Shown: one piece after another, positions 1 through 14,208 of the stretch
How positions within the stretch are numbered: the stretch's first letter is position 1
Layout: every line of letters begins with the position of its first letter
NCBI GenBank assembly: GCA_030824585.1
Contig: JAVBXM010000008.1
Location: 1 to 64,000 of the forward strand
Direction: 5' to 3'
Source of the DNA: Phaeospirillum sp.
GTDB taxonomy: Bacteria > Pseudomonadota > Alphaproteobacteria > Rhodospirillales > Magnetospirillaceae
Length of the DNA: 64,000 nucleotides
Program-made: the position numbers and the translations under genes
The notes under the pieces: model-generated
Told to the model about the DNA's origin: nothing
The model's database searches: none
Seen by the model: the letters and a program-made list of their open reading frames with translations, nothing else

Positions 1-216
1 GTGGCGGCCTGCATGGGGCGGGCGCGGCCTGAACCGGTTCCGGCCTGCGTTTGTCCCACTTTACCCGCCCTTTACGATGAGCGGGGTATTCTCGCGGCGC
101 CGTACCTCGGCTATAACCGGGTTGGTGCCGCTCGGGTACTGGTTGGTCTGCGCCCCGCGCCGACCCATGTTCTGACCGTTTCCGCTTGTGCCGGCGGGAA
201 ACGGCATTATCTGTAG
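1..216 (+). CDS. tilS: tRNA(Ile)-lysidine synthase, C-terminal fragment (5' truncated by window)
   Basis: C-terminal motif [18 protein letters not shown] resembles TilS C-terminus; sits directly upstream of ftsH. Confidence 0.55.
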   Translation: MAACMGRARPEPVPACVCPTLPALYDERGILAAPYLGYNRVGAARVLVGLRPAPTHVLTVSACAGGKRHYL

Positions 217-259
217 ACGACACGTACCGGACAGAGCACTAGACGGGAAGGACGCTACC

Positions 260-2171
<1,912 letters not shown>

Positions 2172-2179
<8 letters not shown>

Positions 2180-3323
2180 GGCCGCCGTCTCTTCCGCCTT
2201 TACCCGAAGCCCCGCTCTCCCGCGGGGCTTCGATGTCTCGGGGGGCGGTCTCTATCTGCTGCCCGCCGGTCTGGTGTGGGGCGAGCAGGCCGCCGCCGCG
2301 GTGATCGCCGGCAACGGCTGGCCGCTGGCCGACGGCTGGGCGGCCTTCACCGCGCTCGGCGTGGTCACCCGCCGGGCGGGAGGCGGGGCCGATCTGGCCG
2401 TCGCGTCCTTCGCCGAGGTGGTGGACTGGGCCGAGGGCGAGGACCCCGCCTTGGCCCGCCTGGTGGCCGAGGCCATCCACCGCATGGGCGCCGGGCGCGG
2501 GAAATGGGGCGGGCTGGACATGGACCGGCCGCGTATCATGGGCATCGTCAACGTCACGCCCGACAGTTTTTCTGATGGCGGTCTGGCGTTCGAGACCGGG
2601 GCCGCCATCGCGCGCGGCCTCGCCCTGGCCGAGGCCGGGGCCGAGATCATCGACGTGGGCGGCGAATCCACCCGGCCCGGCGCCGATCCGGTCAGCCCGG
2701 AGGAGGAGGCGCGCCGCGTTCTTCCCGTGGTGCGCGCCCTGGCGGAAAAAGGCCTGTGCGTCTCCATCGACACCCGCCACGCCAGCGTCATGGGGGCGGC
2801 GGTGGAAGCGGGGGCCAGGATCATCAACGACGTCACCGCCCTGCTGGGCGACGCGGATTCGCCTCGGGTGGCGGCCGAAAGCGGCGCCGATCTCTGCCTG
2901 ATGCACATGCAGGGCGACGATCCCCGCACCATGCAGGCGGCTCCCGTCTATGCCTGCGCTCCCCTGGACGTCCTCGACCATCTGGCCGGGCGGGTGCGCG
3001 AGTGCGAAGCGGCCGGTATCGCCCGCGACAGGATCTGCCTCGACCCCGGCATCGGTTTCGGCAAGACGCCGGAACACTGCGCCCAGGTGATGGGGGCCCT
3101 CGCCCTGCTGCACGGGTTGGGCCTGCCGCTGCTGCTGGGCGTCAGCCGCAAGAGCTTCGTGGCCCGGCTCAGCAAGGGCGAGGCGCCCGACGGCCGCCTG
3201 CCCGGCACCCTGGCCGCCAATCTGGCGGGGCTGGATGCCGGCTATCAGGTGCTGCGCGTCCACGATGTGGCGCAGACTGCCCAGGCCCTGGCCATCTGGC
3301 GGGCCATGCGGGCGGGAGCCTAG
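2172..3323 (+). CDS. folP: dihydropteroate synthase (GTG start overlapping ftsH stop)
   Basis: [16 protein letters not shown] and [11 protein letters not shown] motifs. Confidence 0.93.
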
Positions 3324-3841
3324 TCCAGCGGCCTCGGCTGCGGTTGCGGTGGCAGGACGATGGTGAACAGCTCGCCCGGCTGGCTGTGATGGAACGAGGC
3401 CAGGACGGCGAGGCTGTCGTCGGGGGTGGCGTTAATGCCCCGCTGTTTCAGGCGGGCCAGCACCTGCTCGGTGGTGCTGCCGATCACCGGTGCCAGTTGG
3501 GCAATGGGCGCCCGTTCCGCCGCCCGTGCCAGGCGGATCAGGGGATTGCCCGGCGGCTTGGGCGGCGCCAGGGTGGCGAAGGCCGCGACGCCCAGGGTGG
3601 TGGCCCCCGCCAACACCTGCATGTGCCGCTGGCGCAGCATCTGGGCAAAGGAACCGCGATGGCGGGCCACGTGCAGGATGGCCAGGGCGGCGAAGGCCAT
3701 GCCCAGCCATTCATGGATGGCCTCTACCGGCCCCTTGGCCAGATGGAAGAACAGGATCACCCCGGTGACCCCGACCACCACCGACAGAACGGCGGTGCCG
3801 GGGGTGGCGTAGCGGCGCAGCGCGCCGTCCAAACATTTCAT
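3320..3841 (-). CDS. membrane protein, DUF4405/cytochrome b-like
   Basis: Hydrophobic helices with spaced His (HEWLGMAFAALAILHVARH). Confidence 0.6.
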   Translation of the reverse strand: MKCLDGALRRYATPGTAVLSVVVGVTGVILFFHLAKGPVEAIHEWLGMAFAALAILHVARHRGSFAQMLRQRHMQVLAGATTLGVAAFATLAPPKPPGNPLIRLARAAERAPIAQLAPVIGSTTEQVLARLKQRGINATPDDSLAVLASFHHSQPGELFTIVLPPQPQPRPLD

Positions 3842-4050
3842 GATGCCCTCTCGGTCGATAATTGACCGGCGCAGGCTAGGCCAGGGCGGTAACGCCGTTA
3901 TGTCGGGTTTGTGGCGGGACGGTAATAAAGTGTTTCAGGCCTCGGGCGCCGCCATGCTCCCGTGGCTACGGCGGCGATCGGATGCCGCGTGGTGGCGAGG
4001 CATCCGATCCCCCGTTCCGACGGTGGTGATCTGGTGGGGGACGGGCGCCG

Positions 4051-4254
4051 TTACTTGCGCCCGATGACCACCACCCTGCCGGTCTGGATTTCCGAGACCG
4101 TGCCGCCTGCGACGAAGGTCTGTCCGTCGTAGGAGAACGTGGCGACGGAGTCGGTGGTGATGTTGGCTTCCGCGAAGCCGCTCCGCTTCAGGAACTCCTT
4201 TGCCGCAAGGGCGGAGTCCGAGGAATCGCAAACGATGACGACCATGGCAGTCAT
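4051..4254 (-). CDS. hypothetical small protein
   Basis: Intact 67-aa ORF at the end of a minus-strand cluster. Confidence 0.5.
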   Translation of the reverse strand: MTAMVVIVCDSSDSALAAKEFLKRSGFAEANITTDSVATFSYDGQTFVAGGTVSEIQTGRVVVIGRK

Positions 4255-4266
4255 GGGGACCTCGCT

Positions 4267-5214
4267 CTATTGAGAGGTTGCCGCGGCCAGGGCTGCGGCG
4301 GTGGGGGGGCTGAGAGACAGCAGGCCGAGAACCTCGGCGACCGTGTTGCATCCGTTCAGGGACGCGATGGTCTGGGGGGGCAATGCGGCGGACGCCTTGG
4401 CGGTGAGGGCGGTCAGCTTGCCCTTGTCGAGCGATCCGTCGGCCGCGACGATGGCGGCCTTGACGGTGTCCGACTCGGTCTTGACCTTGGCGACCAGCGC
4501 GGTGGCCTGTTCCGAAGCCTTGGTGACGGCGGTGGACTGGGACAGCACCTTGAACGCATCGCGGATGGCCGGATTGATCGCCAACTGGTCGGCGGCGGTG
4601 CCGGTGGCGAAGAATTGCCGCGAGTCGAGGCCGGTCGTGGTGATGAGACTCATATCGGACGCGGTGTCGATCGATGCCAGTACCGAGGCGTAGGTATCGA
4701 CCTGCTGGTTGGGAGGACAGGTCGGGTCCGTGCTGTTCGCCCCGCATGTGATCGTTCCGACGGGAATGATCGACGCCTCCTTGCGCTTGAACCCGAACGT
4801 CACGCTGTCCGGATGCCCGGTAGGGGCGAAGCCGACCTTGAAGCCGAGCGTGGTGGCGGTCCCGAAGAACATTATCTTCTTTCCGCCGCCGAGCGGCTGG
4901 TCTTGGATGGCTCGGGCATTTGCCGACGTCGCCAGCTTGGCCGCCGACCCGGTGGCATAGACCTGCCGGATCTTCGGGTTGAACACCGTTCCGCCGGTTT
5001 CCAGGGAGGCGACCACCGGCGGCACCGCGCCGTTGTCGTAACGTGGGGCGATATAGCCCTCCATCCGGTCATAGGCGATGGCGGCGATGGGCGGCGTGCC
5101 GCCCACGTCGATGCCGATGGAGGTATTGGTGACGAACACCACCGAATCGGGATTGGCGCAGCCGCAGACGAGTGCGACGGCGGCCAATGGGGCGAAGCGG
5201 ATTGCTGAGGTCAT
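4267..5214 (-). CDS. hypothetical lipoprotein
   Basis: Lipobox-like VALVCGCA near N-terminus. Confidence 0.7.
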   Translation of the reverse strand: MTSAIRFAPLAAVALVCGCANPDSVVFVTNTSIGIDVGGTPPIAAIAYDRMEGYIAPRYDNGAVPPVVASLETGGTVFNPKIRQVYATGSAAKLATSANARAIQDQPLGGGKKIMFFGTATTLGFKVGFAPTGHPDSVTFGFKRKEASIIPVGTITCGANSTDPTCPPNQQVDTYASVLASIDTASDMSLITTTGLDSRQFFATGTAADQLAINPAIRDAFKVLSQSTAVTKASEQATALVAKVKTESDTVKAAIVAADGSLDKGKLTALTAKASAALPPQTIASLNGCNTVAEVLGLLSLSPPTAAALAAATSQ

Positions 5215-5561
5215 GGAGTGTCCTTTCCCCGGTCTGGAACGGCTCCGGTCCCCAATGCGCAGGGCCCCGGCAGATTGAGATCGATGCAGGCTTGGTCGGA
5301 GACGGTGACGAAGATCGTCCGGCTGTAGCCGAGGACCACCCCTCCACCATCCGCGTCGTCGGAATAGGCCGAGAGGCCCAGCCCGGTTACCTGGACGGCA
5401 CTGGCTCCCTGGTTCCGCTGGACCGCGACGTCGACGAATCCGATGACATGGCGGACGTTGTCGGAATCCACATAGCTGACCGATACGCAGCCGCTTTGGC
5501 CGATTGCCGCCAGTGCGGCAATGGCCAGCAAGGGACGCCTGGGCGAATGTGGGCCGGTCAT
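5211..5561 (-). CDS. hypothetical lipoprotein
   Basis: N-terminal signal with GQSGC; overlaps downstream ORF by 4 nt. Confidence 0.6.
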   Translation of the reverse strand: MTGPHSPRRPLLAIAALAAIGQSGCVSVSYVDSDNVRHVIGFVDVAVQRNQGASAVQVTGLGLSAYSDDADGGGVVLGYSRTIFVTVSDQACIDLNLPGPCALGTGAVPDRGKDTP

Positions 5562-5861
5562 GGGCAGGCTCGGGCTGTGTGTGGGAAAGCCTTATTATGT
5601 TTGAGTGTATTATGCCTGGTCATACTCGTTCAATGGATAATATGTATCATGTTTATAATCCATTGGTAGATTTTGCCGTGGGATAACGATGTATGGGGGA
5701 AATTTTCCGGCCTCCGCCGGTTCCCGAAGGCGTTGCCGCACGGGTCGTGGCGCGGGGCGGCGGGCGTGGTCCTTCCTTTCTCCTTCCCTTCGCTTCCCCG
5801 GCTTGCTATCCAATCCCTCTTTTGGGCCAATCCCTCTTTCGGGCAAAGGAAACGCAACGGG

Positions 5862-7217
5862 ATGACGCGCAAGCTGTTCGGCACCGACGGGATCAGGGGC
5901 ACCGCCAATACCGACCCCATGACGGCCGAAACGGCCATGAAGCTGGGCATGGCGGCGGGCAGGCACTTCACGCGCGGCGACCATCGCCATGTGGTGGTGA
6001 TCGGCAAGGATACCCGCCTGTCGGGCTATCTGCTGGAACCGGCGCTGACGGCGGGCTTCATCTCGGTGGGCATGGACGTGGTGCTGCTGGGGCCGTTGCC
6101 CACTCCCGCTGTGGCCATGCTGACCCGCTCCATGCGCGCCGATCTGGGCGTGATGATCTCGGCGTCGCACAATCCCTATCAGGACAACGGCATCAAGCTG
6201 TTCGGCCCCGACGGCTTCAAGCTGTCCGACGAGGACGAGTTGACCATCGAAGCCTCCATGTTCAACGGCCTGGAATCCTATCGGGTCGGCTCGGACCATC
6301 TGGGCCGCGCCAAGCGCCTGGACGACGCGGTGGGCCGCTACATCGAATACGCCAAGTACACCTTCCCGCGCGGCCTGCGCCTGGACGGCCTGAAGATCGT
6401 GGTCGATTGCGCCAACGGTGCCGCCTACAAGGTGGCCCCCACCGTGCTGTGGGAACTGGGTGCCGAGGTGATCCCCGTGGCGGTCACTCCCGACGGCTTC
6501 AACATCAACAAGGGCTGCGGCTCGCTCTATACCGAGACCATGCGCGAGCAGGTGGTGGCCCATGGCGCCCATCTGGGCATCGCGCTGGACGGCGACGCCG
6601 ACCGGGTGGTGCTGTGCGACGAGCAGGGCCACATGATCGACGGCGACCAGCTCATGGCGCTGATCGGCGATCTGTGGCACCGCTCGGGCCAGTTGAAGGG
6701 CGGTGGCATCGTCGCCACCGTGATGTCCAACCTGGGGTTAGAGCGCTTTTTAGGGCAGCGTGGGCTGAAGACCGTCCGCACGGCGGTGGGCGACCGCTAT
6801 GTGCTCGAGCACATGCGCCGCGAGGGCTTCAATGTCGGCGGCGAGCAGTCGGGCCATATCATCCTGTCCGACCATTCCACCACCGGCGACGGGCTGGTGG
6901 CCGGGCTGCAGGTGCTGGCGGCGCTGGTCCAGTCGGGCAAGCCGGCCAGCGAGATGCTGCGGCTGTTCACGCCGCTGCCCCAGGTGCTGAAGAATGTGCG
7001 GGTCGCCAAGGGCTCGGTGGCCGAGGTGTTGGCCGCGCCGGCCGTGGCGGCGGCCATCAAGGACGCCGAGGCCAGACTGGACGGCAAGGGCCGCCTGCTG
7101 ATCAGGAAGTCGGGGACCGAGCCGCTGATCCGGGTGATGGCCGAAGGCGAGGACGAGACCCTGGTCGAGGCCACCGTCGACGGCATCGTGGAAACCATCC
7201 GCCGCACGGCGGGCTGA
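5862..7217 (+). CDS. glmM: phosphoglucosamine mutase
   Basis: [14 protein letters not shown] start, [14 protein letters not shown] active-site serine loop. Confidence 0.96.
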   Translation: MTRKLFGTDGIRGTANTDPMTAETAMKLGMAAGRHFTRGDHRHVVVIGKDTRLSGYLLEPALTAGFISVGMDVVLLGPLPTPAVAMLTRSMRADLGVMISASHNPYQDNGIKLFGPDGFKLSDEDELTIEASMFNGLESYRVGSDHLGRAKRLDDAVGRYIEYAKYTFPRGLRLDGLKIVVDCANGAAYKVAPTVLWELGAEVIPVAVTPDGFNINKGCGSLYTETMREQVVAHGAHLGIALDGDADRVVLCDEQGHMIDGDQLMALIGDLWHRSGQLKGGGIVATVMSNLGLERFLGQRGLKTVRTAVGDRYVLEHMRREGFNVGGEQSGHIILSDHSTTGDGLVAGLQVLAALVQSGKPASEMLRLFTPLPQVLKNVRVAKGSVAEVLAAPAVAAAIKDAEARLDGKGRLLIRKSGTEPLIRVMAEGEDETLVEATVDGIVETIRRTAG

Positions 7218-7225
7218 GGATACGA

Positions 7226-7247
7226 AAAAGGGGGCTTCTGCCCCCTT
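7226..7247 (-). terminator. intrinsic terminator between converging genes
   Basis: AAGGGGGCttctGCCCCCTT hairpin; on the minus strand followed by TTTTT. Confidence 0.6.
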
Positions 7248-7262
7248 GCCGGTCCATAGGTC

Positions 7263-7454
7263 CTAGGCCGCGGCCGTTGCGGCCTCGGGAGCGAAGCGCT
7301 CCACCACCCGGCTCATGGTCCGGGCGATGTCTGGACACAGCCGGGTCAGGCGTTCGGCCAGATCGCGGGCGCGATCGGTGTCCACCGGGTGGCCGGCGGC
7401 TTCCGCTTCAAGAATCTCGGCAAGCTGATCGATTTCTTCCCATCTGTATTGCAT
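7263..7454 (-). CDS. hypothetical small protein
   Basis: ORF MQYRWEEIDQLAEILEAEAAG..., between glmM and thiD. Confidence 0.5.
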   Translation of the reverse strand: MQYRWEEIDQLAEILEAEAAGHPVDTDRARDLAERLTRLCPDIARTMSRVVERFAPEAATAAA

Positions 7455-7644
7455 GACGTTCCTCGTGGGATGTGTAACCATGCTTTCGTATAGGCGAATA
7501 TACGCACCCGTATTGCGGCGCACAAGAGGGTGAACACCTGATTTTGCCTGCCAACATAAGATGTCATCCGGATGCAGCATATGGGTGGCGGTTTTAAGAA
7601 TGGGTCAAAAGCATTAAATCCATCGATTGAATTGGAGGTCTGCC

Positions 7645-8457
7645 ATGCGAGGAAGGGTTCTGATCATCGCCGGATCGGATTCGGGCGGGGGCGCCGGCAT
7701 CCAGGCCGACATCAAGGCGGTGACCTGCCTGGGGGGGTTCGCCGCCACGGCGGTGACGGCGCTGACCGCCCAGAACACCCATGGGGTGAGCGGCATCCAC
7801 GAGGTACCGCCCGACTTCGTGCGGGCGCAGATGGAAGCGGTGCTGAGCGACATCGGCGCCGATTGCATCAAGACCGGCATGCTGGCCTCGGCGGCCATCG
7901 TCGAGGCGGTGGCCGAGGGGCTGGCGGCGCTGGCTCCGGAAGTGCCGCTGGTGCTCGATCCGGTGATGGTCGCCAAGGGCGGCGCCGCCCTGCTGGCCGA
8001 CAGCGCCGCCGGGGCTCTGGTGTCGCTGCTGGTGCCGCGCGCCCGTCTGCTGACCCCCAACATTCCCGAGGCCGAGGCGCTGCTGGGCCGTTCCATCGGC
8101 GGCGTGGCCGACATGGAGCGGGCGGCGCGCGACCTGCTGGCCCTGGGGCCCCGGGCGGTGCTGCTCAAGGGCGGGCATCTCGACGGCGATGATCTGGTGG
8201 ACGTCCTGGCCGAGACCGGCGGCGGCCTTTGCCGCTATGTGGGGCGGCGCATCGTCACCCGCTCGACCCATGGCACCGGCTGCACCCTGGCGTCGTCCAT
8301 CGCCGCCGGGCTGGCCCAGGGCCTGGGGCTGGGCGACGCGGTGGAGCGGGCGAGGGCCTATCTGGTCAAGGCCATCGAGACGGCGCCCGGCCTAGGCGGC
8401 GGCCACGGCCCCCTCAACCATGGGCATCCGCTGGCGGCACCCCGAGGGTGCGGATGA
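7645..8457 (+). CDS. thiD: bifunctional hydroxymethylpyrimidine kinase/phosphomethylpyrimidine kinase
   Basis: IIAGSDSGGGAGIQADIKA and STHGTGCTLASSIAAGLA. Confidence 0.94.
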   Translation: MRGRVLIIAGSDSGGGAGIQADIKAVTCLGGFAATAVTALTAQNTHGVSGIHEVPPDFVRAQMEAVLSDIGADCIKTGMLASAAIVEAVAEGLAALAPEVPLVLDPVMVAKGGAALLADSAAGALVSLLVPRARLLTPNIPEAEALLGRSIGGVADMERAARDLLALGPRAVLLKGGHLDGDDLVDVLAETGGGLCRYVGRRIVTRSTHGTGCTLASSIAAGLAQGLGLGDAVERARAYLVKAIETAPGLGGGHGPLNHGHPLAAPRGCG

Positions 8458-10219
8458 TGGAGCGGGTCAGCAACTGAAAATCCACCGGCTTGACCAACTG
8501 GTCGTTCATGCCGGCGGCGATGCACATTTCGCGGGCCGAGGCGAAGGCGTGGGCGGTCAGGCCGATGATCGGCAATTCGTCGCGGCTCAGGTGGGCGCGG
8601 ATGGCCCGCGTGGCGTCCAGGCCGCTCATCTGGGGCATTTCCATGTCCATGAGGATCAGGTCGGGGCGCCGGACGGGGTCCAGCGCGCGGGGCACCACCT
8701 GGGCGCCGTTGTCCACCCGGATGACCTCGATGCCGTTCATGCCGAGGAATTCGGAATAGATTTCCGCCAGTTGCGGATTGTCCTCGGCCAGCAGCACGCG
8801 GCGCCCGGCCAGGGTCTTGAAGTCCGGAGACAGGATGGCCTCGGCGCCTTCGGCTTCCGCCAGGGCCTCCATGGCGGGGGCGATGCCCAGCAGGGCGGAA
8901 AAGCGGAAGACGCTGCCCTGGCCCGGCCGGGATTCCACGGTGATCTCGCCGCCCATCATCTCCACCAGGGTGCGGCATACCGACAATCCCAGGCCGGTGC
9001 CGCCGTAGCGCCGGGTGGTGGTGCCGTCGCCCTGGGTAAAGGGCTCGAAGATGGCCTCCAGCCGGTCGGCGGGAATGCCGATGCCTGAATCCGCCACCTC
9101 GCATTCCAGCAGCAGGCTGATCTCGTCGATGGGCAGGGTGCGGACATTGACGCGGATGGTGCCCCGGCCGGTGAACTTGACGGCGTTGCCCACCAGGTTG
9201 ATGAGGATCTGTCCCAGCCGCAGGGCGTCCCCCACCAGATGGATGGGCGAACCCTCGGCCCGGCGGATGGACAGGGCCACGCCCTTTTCCTCGGCCAGGG
9301 GACGGGTCAGGTCCTCCACATGGCCCAGCACCTCGTCCAGGTCGAAGGGCGCGAGGTCGAGGGCGTACTTGCCCGCCTCGATGCGCGAGATGTCCAAGAT
9401 GTCGTCGACGATGGACAGCAGGTGGCGGGCGGCCCGCCCCACCTTGGGCAGCATGGCCCGGGCCCGGGCCAGGGTGGGGGCCATGTCGGTCAACTGGACG
9501 AAGCCGAGGATGGAGGCGATGGGAGTGCGCAGCTCGTGGCTCATTACCGCCAGGAAGTCCGACTTGGCGCGATTGGCGCTTTCGGCCTCGGCCGTGGCCT
9601 GGCGTAAATCCTTGATCAGGCGTTCGTTCTCGAAGCGCAGGCGGATGGACTGGACCAGCACCCGCTCCGCCGCCCGGCACGACAGGGTCACCACCACCAG
9701 GAAGACGGCGGCCATCACCGCCAGGATCACCATCATCCGTTCGCCCGACATGGCGACGGGAATGATGAAGCCGGAAATGGTCGGCAGGGCGAAGGCCATC
9801 TGGCCGGGGAAATAGGCCGACAGGCTGGCCAGGGAGGCCGCCGTCAGCCCGGTCAGGATGACGGCGATGAACAGGGCGTGGCTGGAATCGTGGGCGGCAA
9901 AGGCCGCCAGCCCGAAAATCAGCCACATGCCGCCCGACAGCGCCAGGTTGAAGGCCATGTAGGGCCCCCAGAAGTCCGGTCGCTTGTCGCGGTCGGCGAC
10001 CTTCCAGTAGAAGCGCACCATGCCCAGCCGGAGCGCGGCCACCGCCACGAAAGCCCCGGCCCACCACCAGACCATCTCGCCGGCCACCGGCGCGGCGCCC
10101 AGGGCGGCCAGCAGGGCGATGGCGGTGCCGGTCAGCGCGGTGAAGGGCAGGTTGCGGGCCAGCACACGGATCTGTTCGGCCCGCACCCTGATGTCGATGG
10201 AGGCCGCCTCAGCGTCCAT
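8414..10219 (-). CDS. hybrid sensor histidine kinase/response regulator
   Basis: MSHELRTPIASILGF H-box, HATPase GGTGLGLSVC, receiver DLILMDMEMPQMSG. Confidence 0.93.
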   Translation of the reverse strand: MDAEAASIDIRVRAEQIRVLARNLPFTALTGTAIALLAALGAAPVAGEMVWWWAGAFVAVAALRLGMVRFYWKVADRDKRPDFWGPYMAFNLALSGGMWLIFGLAAFAAHDSSHALFIAVILTGLTAASLASLSAYFPGQMAFALPTISGFIIPVAMSGERMMVILAVMAAVFLVVVTLSCRAAERVLVQSIRLRFENERLIKDLRQATAEAESANRAKSDFLAVMSHELRTPIASILGFVQLTDMAPTLARARAMLPKVGRAARHLLSIVDDILDISRIEAGKYALDLAPFDLDEVLGHVEDLTRPLAEEKGVALSIRRAEGSPIHLVGDALRLGQILINLVGNAVKFTGRGTIRVNVRTLPIDEISLLLECEVADSGIGIPADRLEAIFEPFTQGDGTTTRRYGGTGLGLSVCRTLVEMMGGEITVESRPGQGSVFRFSALLGIAPAMEALAEAEGAEAILSPDFKTLAGRRVLLAEDNPQLAEIYSEFLGMNGIEVIRVDNGAQVVPRALDPVRRPDLILMDMEMPQMSGLDATRAIRAHLSRDELPIIGLTAHAFASAREMCIAAGMNDQLVKPVDFQLLTRSIIRTLGVPPADAHG

Positions 10220-11000
10220 GGCCCCTGGCCTTCCTGTCCTTGCCGCCGCCCGGCCTTTGCACCGGCGGGAACCAGTCGTGCAGGCGGGCCTCGGCGGGGA
10301 AGACCTGGTCGCCCCGCCACCAGGCCTGCACCGCGTCCGACCGGTCGATGACCGCCTTCAAGGCCGGAATGAAATCCACGCCGGGGCAGTCGCGGCCGGC
10401 CATGTGCAGGGGATGGGCCAGGCCGAACACCGCGCCGTCGAACACGTCCTTGGGCGCGAGCTGGAATTCGGGGCTGGGGGCGGGGCCGAACAGCGGCGCG
10501 TCCAGCTTGGCGAAGGTCGACATGCACCAGCGGACATCCACCTGATAGACGCCCCGGCACTTCATGGGCCGGAGGTCGTAGATGGAGCAGGCGTTGTCCA
10601 CCAGGAAGACGCAGGGCCGTCCGCCGTTCCACGACTTCAGGCGCTCGACCAGTGGCGCCGCGCCGGGTCGGCTGCGCAGGGCTTGGGCGATATACAGCAC
10701 CTCGGTCGCCGTGGCTCCCACCCGCTGGTGGCAGCACCAGCCGCACCCTTTGCCGCAGGCGGCCTTTGGCGTGCCGAGAGCGAAGGCCGGAGTGGCGCGG
10801 ACCTGGGTCCACAGGCGCTCGACCTGGGCCTGGGCTTCGCCCACCGCCGCGATGACGGCCTCCGGCCCCTTGGACAGGGTGGCGCCGACCAGGGTCCGCA
10901 CCGCCTCGAACGAGGCGTCGCGGATGGGGGAGGTTCCGCCTTCCGATGCGGTCGAGGTCATGGAGCGAAGCGCGGCGGCGGCGTCGAAAGGAGTATTCAT
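10209..11000 (-). CDS. YkgJ-family cysteine cluster protein
   Basis: CGKGCGWCCHQ...CSIYDLRPMKCRGVYQ. Confidence 0.8.
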   Translation of the reverse strand: MNTPFDAAAALRSMTSTASEGGTSPIRDASFEAVRTLVGATLSKGPEAVIAAVGEAQAQVERLWTQVRATPAFALGTPKAACGKGCGWCCHQRVGATATEVLYIAQALRSRPGAAPLVERLKSWNGGRPCVFLVDNACSIYDLRPMKCRGVYQVDVRWCMSTFAKLDAPLFGPAPSPEFQLAPKDVFDGAVFGLAHPLHMAGRDCPGVDFIPALKAVIDRSDAVQAWWRGDQVFPAEARLHDWFPPVQRPGGGKDRKARGHGR

Positions 11001-11164
11001 CGGCGCGAGGATAACAAGGCCTCGCGGGGGGCGCCATACACCGGCAAGGAATATGCGCGCCGGATAAATGCTTCGTTGCGAATCCCCCTTCGCCCTCATA
11101 CACTCCGCCCGGGCCACGGTCCCCCAACGGGCCGCGTCCCTTCTGCGAGGGAGGGTTACATCTT

Positions 11165-12343
<1,179 letters not shown>

Positions 12344-12361
12344 CCCGATAATACCGTGAAC

Positions 12362-12393
12362 CGGGCGCCGCTTTTTCCAAAAGGCGGCGCCCG
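12362..12393 (+). promoter_or_regulatory. hairpin in serC-serA intergenic region
   Basis: CGGGCGCCGC...GGCGGCGCCCG dyad with one-nt bulge; role not established. Confidence 0.45.
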
Positions 12394-12431
12394 AACTCCA
12401 TGTGAGCCCTTTTCCACTCGAGGAACTCCAG

Positions 12432-14012
12432 ATGCCCAAGGTTCTCATCAGCGACAAGTTGAGCCCCGCCGCCGTTCAGATCTTCAAGGATCGCGGCATT
12501 GAAACCGACGTGAAGACCGGCCTCGCCCCCGACGAGCTGAAGGCCATCATCGGCCAGTACGACGGTCTGGCCATCCGCTCCAACACCAAGGTCACCACCG
12601 AGATCCTGGCCGCCGCCACCAACCTCAAGGTTGTCGGCCGCGCCGGTATCGGCGTCGACAACGTGGACGTGCCCGCCGCCACCGGGCGCGGCATCGTGGT
12701 GATGAACACCCCCTTCGGCAATTCCATCACCACCGCCGAGCACGCCATCGCCATGATGTTCGCCCTGGCCCGCGAAATCCCCGAGGCCAATGCCAGCACC
12801 CACGCCGGCAAGTGGGAGAAGAACCGCTTCATGGGCGTCGAGCTGACCGGCAAGGTGCTGGGCATCGTCGGCTGCGGCAATATCGGCGCCATCGTCGCCG
12901 ACCGCGCCCAGGGGCTGCGCATGCGGGTCATCGCCTATGATCCCTTCCTGTCCGTCGAGCGCGCCAAGGAGCTGAACGTCGAGAAGGTGGAGCTGGACGA
13001 GCTGTTCCCCCGCGCCGACTTCATCACGCTGCACACGCCCTTGACCGACGCCACCCGTAACATCATCGACGCCAAGGCCATGGCCAGGATGAAGAAGGGC
13101 GTGCGCATCATCAATTGCGCCCGTGGCGGCCTGGTGGTCGAGGAAGACCTGCTGGCGGCGCTCGAATCCGGCCAGGTGGCCGGCGCCGCGCTCGACGTGT
13201 TCAAGACCGAGCCGGCCAAGGAAAACGCCCTGTTCGGCAACCCCAAGGTGGTCTGCACCCCGCACCTGGGCGCGTCGACCTCGGAAGCGCAGGAGAACGT
13301 CGCCCTGCAGGTGGCCGAGCAGATGGCCGACTACCTGCTGACCGGCGCCGTGACCAACGCTCTCAACATCCCGTCGGTGTCGGCCGAGGACGCGCCCAAG
13401 CTGCGTCCCTACATGACGCTGGCCAACCAGATCGGCAGCTTCGCCGGCCAGTTGACCGAGACCGGCATCAAGGACGTCAAGATCGAGTATCTCGGCCATG
13501 TGGCCACGCTGAACACCAAGCCGCTGACCGCCATGGTCCTCGAAGGGCTGCTCAAGCCCATGAACGAGGCGGTTAACATGGTCAACGCCCCCGTGGTGGC
13601 CAAGGAGCGCAACATCAAGGTGTCCGAGGTCAAGTCGGAGAGCGAGGGCGACTACCACACCCTGGTCCGCCTGACCGTCACCACCGACAAGCGCGAGCGC
13701 TCGGTGGCCGGCACCCTGTTCGGCGGCGACAAGGCCCGCGTGGTGGAGATCAAGGGCATCTCCATCGAGGCCGAGCTGGGTAGTCACATGCTCTACGTCA
13801 CCAACCAGGACAAGCCGGGCTTCATCGGCGCGCTCGGCACGCTGCTGGGCGCCAACGGCGTCAACATCGCCACCTTCCACCTCGGCCGGTCCGAGGCGGG
13901 CGGCGACGCCATCCTGCTGACCCAGGTGGACCAGCCGGTCTCCAACGAGCTGCTGGAGAAGGTCCGGGCCCTGCCGCAGGTGGTGCAGGCCAAGTTCCTG
14001 ACCTTCGCCTGA
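12432..14012 (+). CDS. serA: D-3-phosphoglycerate dehydrogenase
   Basis: 2-hydroxyacid dehydrogenase fold plus C-terminal ACT region (DKPGFIGALGTLLGANGVNIATFHLGR). Confidence 0.96.
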   Translation: MPKVLISDKLSPAAVQIFKDRGIETDVKTGLAPDELKAIIGQYDGLAIRSNTKVTTEILAAATNLKVVGRAGIGVDNVDVPAATGRGIVVMNTPFGNSITTAEHAIAMMFALAREIPEANASTHAGKWEKNRFMGVELTGKVLGIVGCGNIGAIVADRAQGLRMRVIAYDPFLSVERAKELNVEKVELDELFPRADFITLHTPLTDATRNIIDAKAMARMKKGVRIINCARGGLVVEEDLLAALESGQVAGAALDVFKTEPAKENALFGNPKVVCTPHLGASTSEAQENVALQVAEQMADYLLTGAVTNALNIPSVSAEDAPKLRPYMTLANQIGSFAGQLTETGIKDVKIEYLGHVATLNTKPLTAMVLEGLLKPMNEAVNMVNAPVVAKERNIKVSEVKSESEGDYHTLVRLTVTTDKRERSVAGTLFGGDKARVVEIKGISIEAELGSHMLYVTNQDKPGFIGALGTLLGANGVNIATFHLGRSEAGGDAILLTQVDQPVSNELLEKVRALPQVVQAKFLTFA

Positions 14013-14030
14013 TCCCAGGCCCAGGGCATA

Positions 14031-14068
14031 AAGAGGAGCGGTGGTCCGCGGCCCGCCGCTCCTTTTTC
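14031..14068 (+). terminator. intrinsic terminator after serA
   Basis: GGAGCGG...CCGCTCC stem followed by TTTTT. Confidence 0.7.
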
Positions 14069-14208
14069 CTGTCCGGCATGGAAACCTTTGCTGTTGGCCG
14101 CAATTATGTTTGCCCCTGGGGGCCAAACGCGATACATCGGCAGATGCCAGATAACCGGGCGAGCATCCTTCGGGCGCCCTTCCCTTGTTCCAGGTTGCGA
14201 CATCACAG

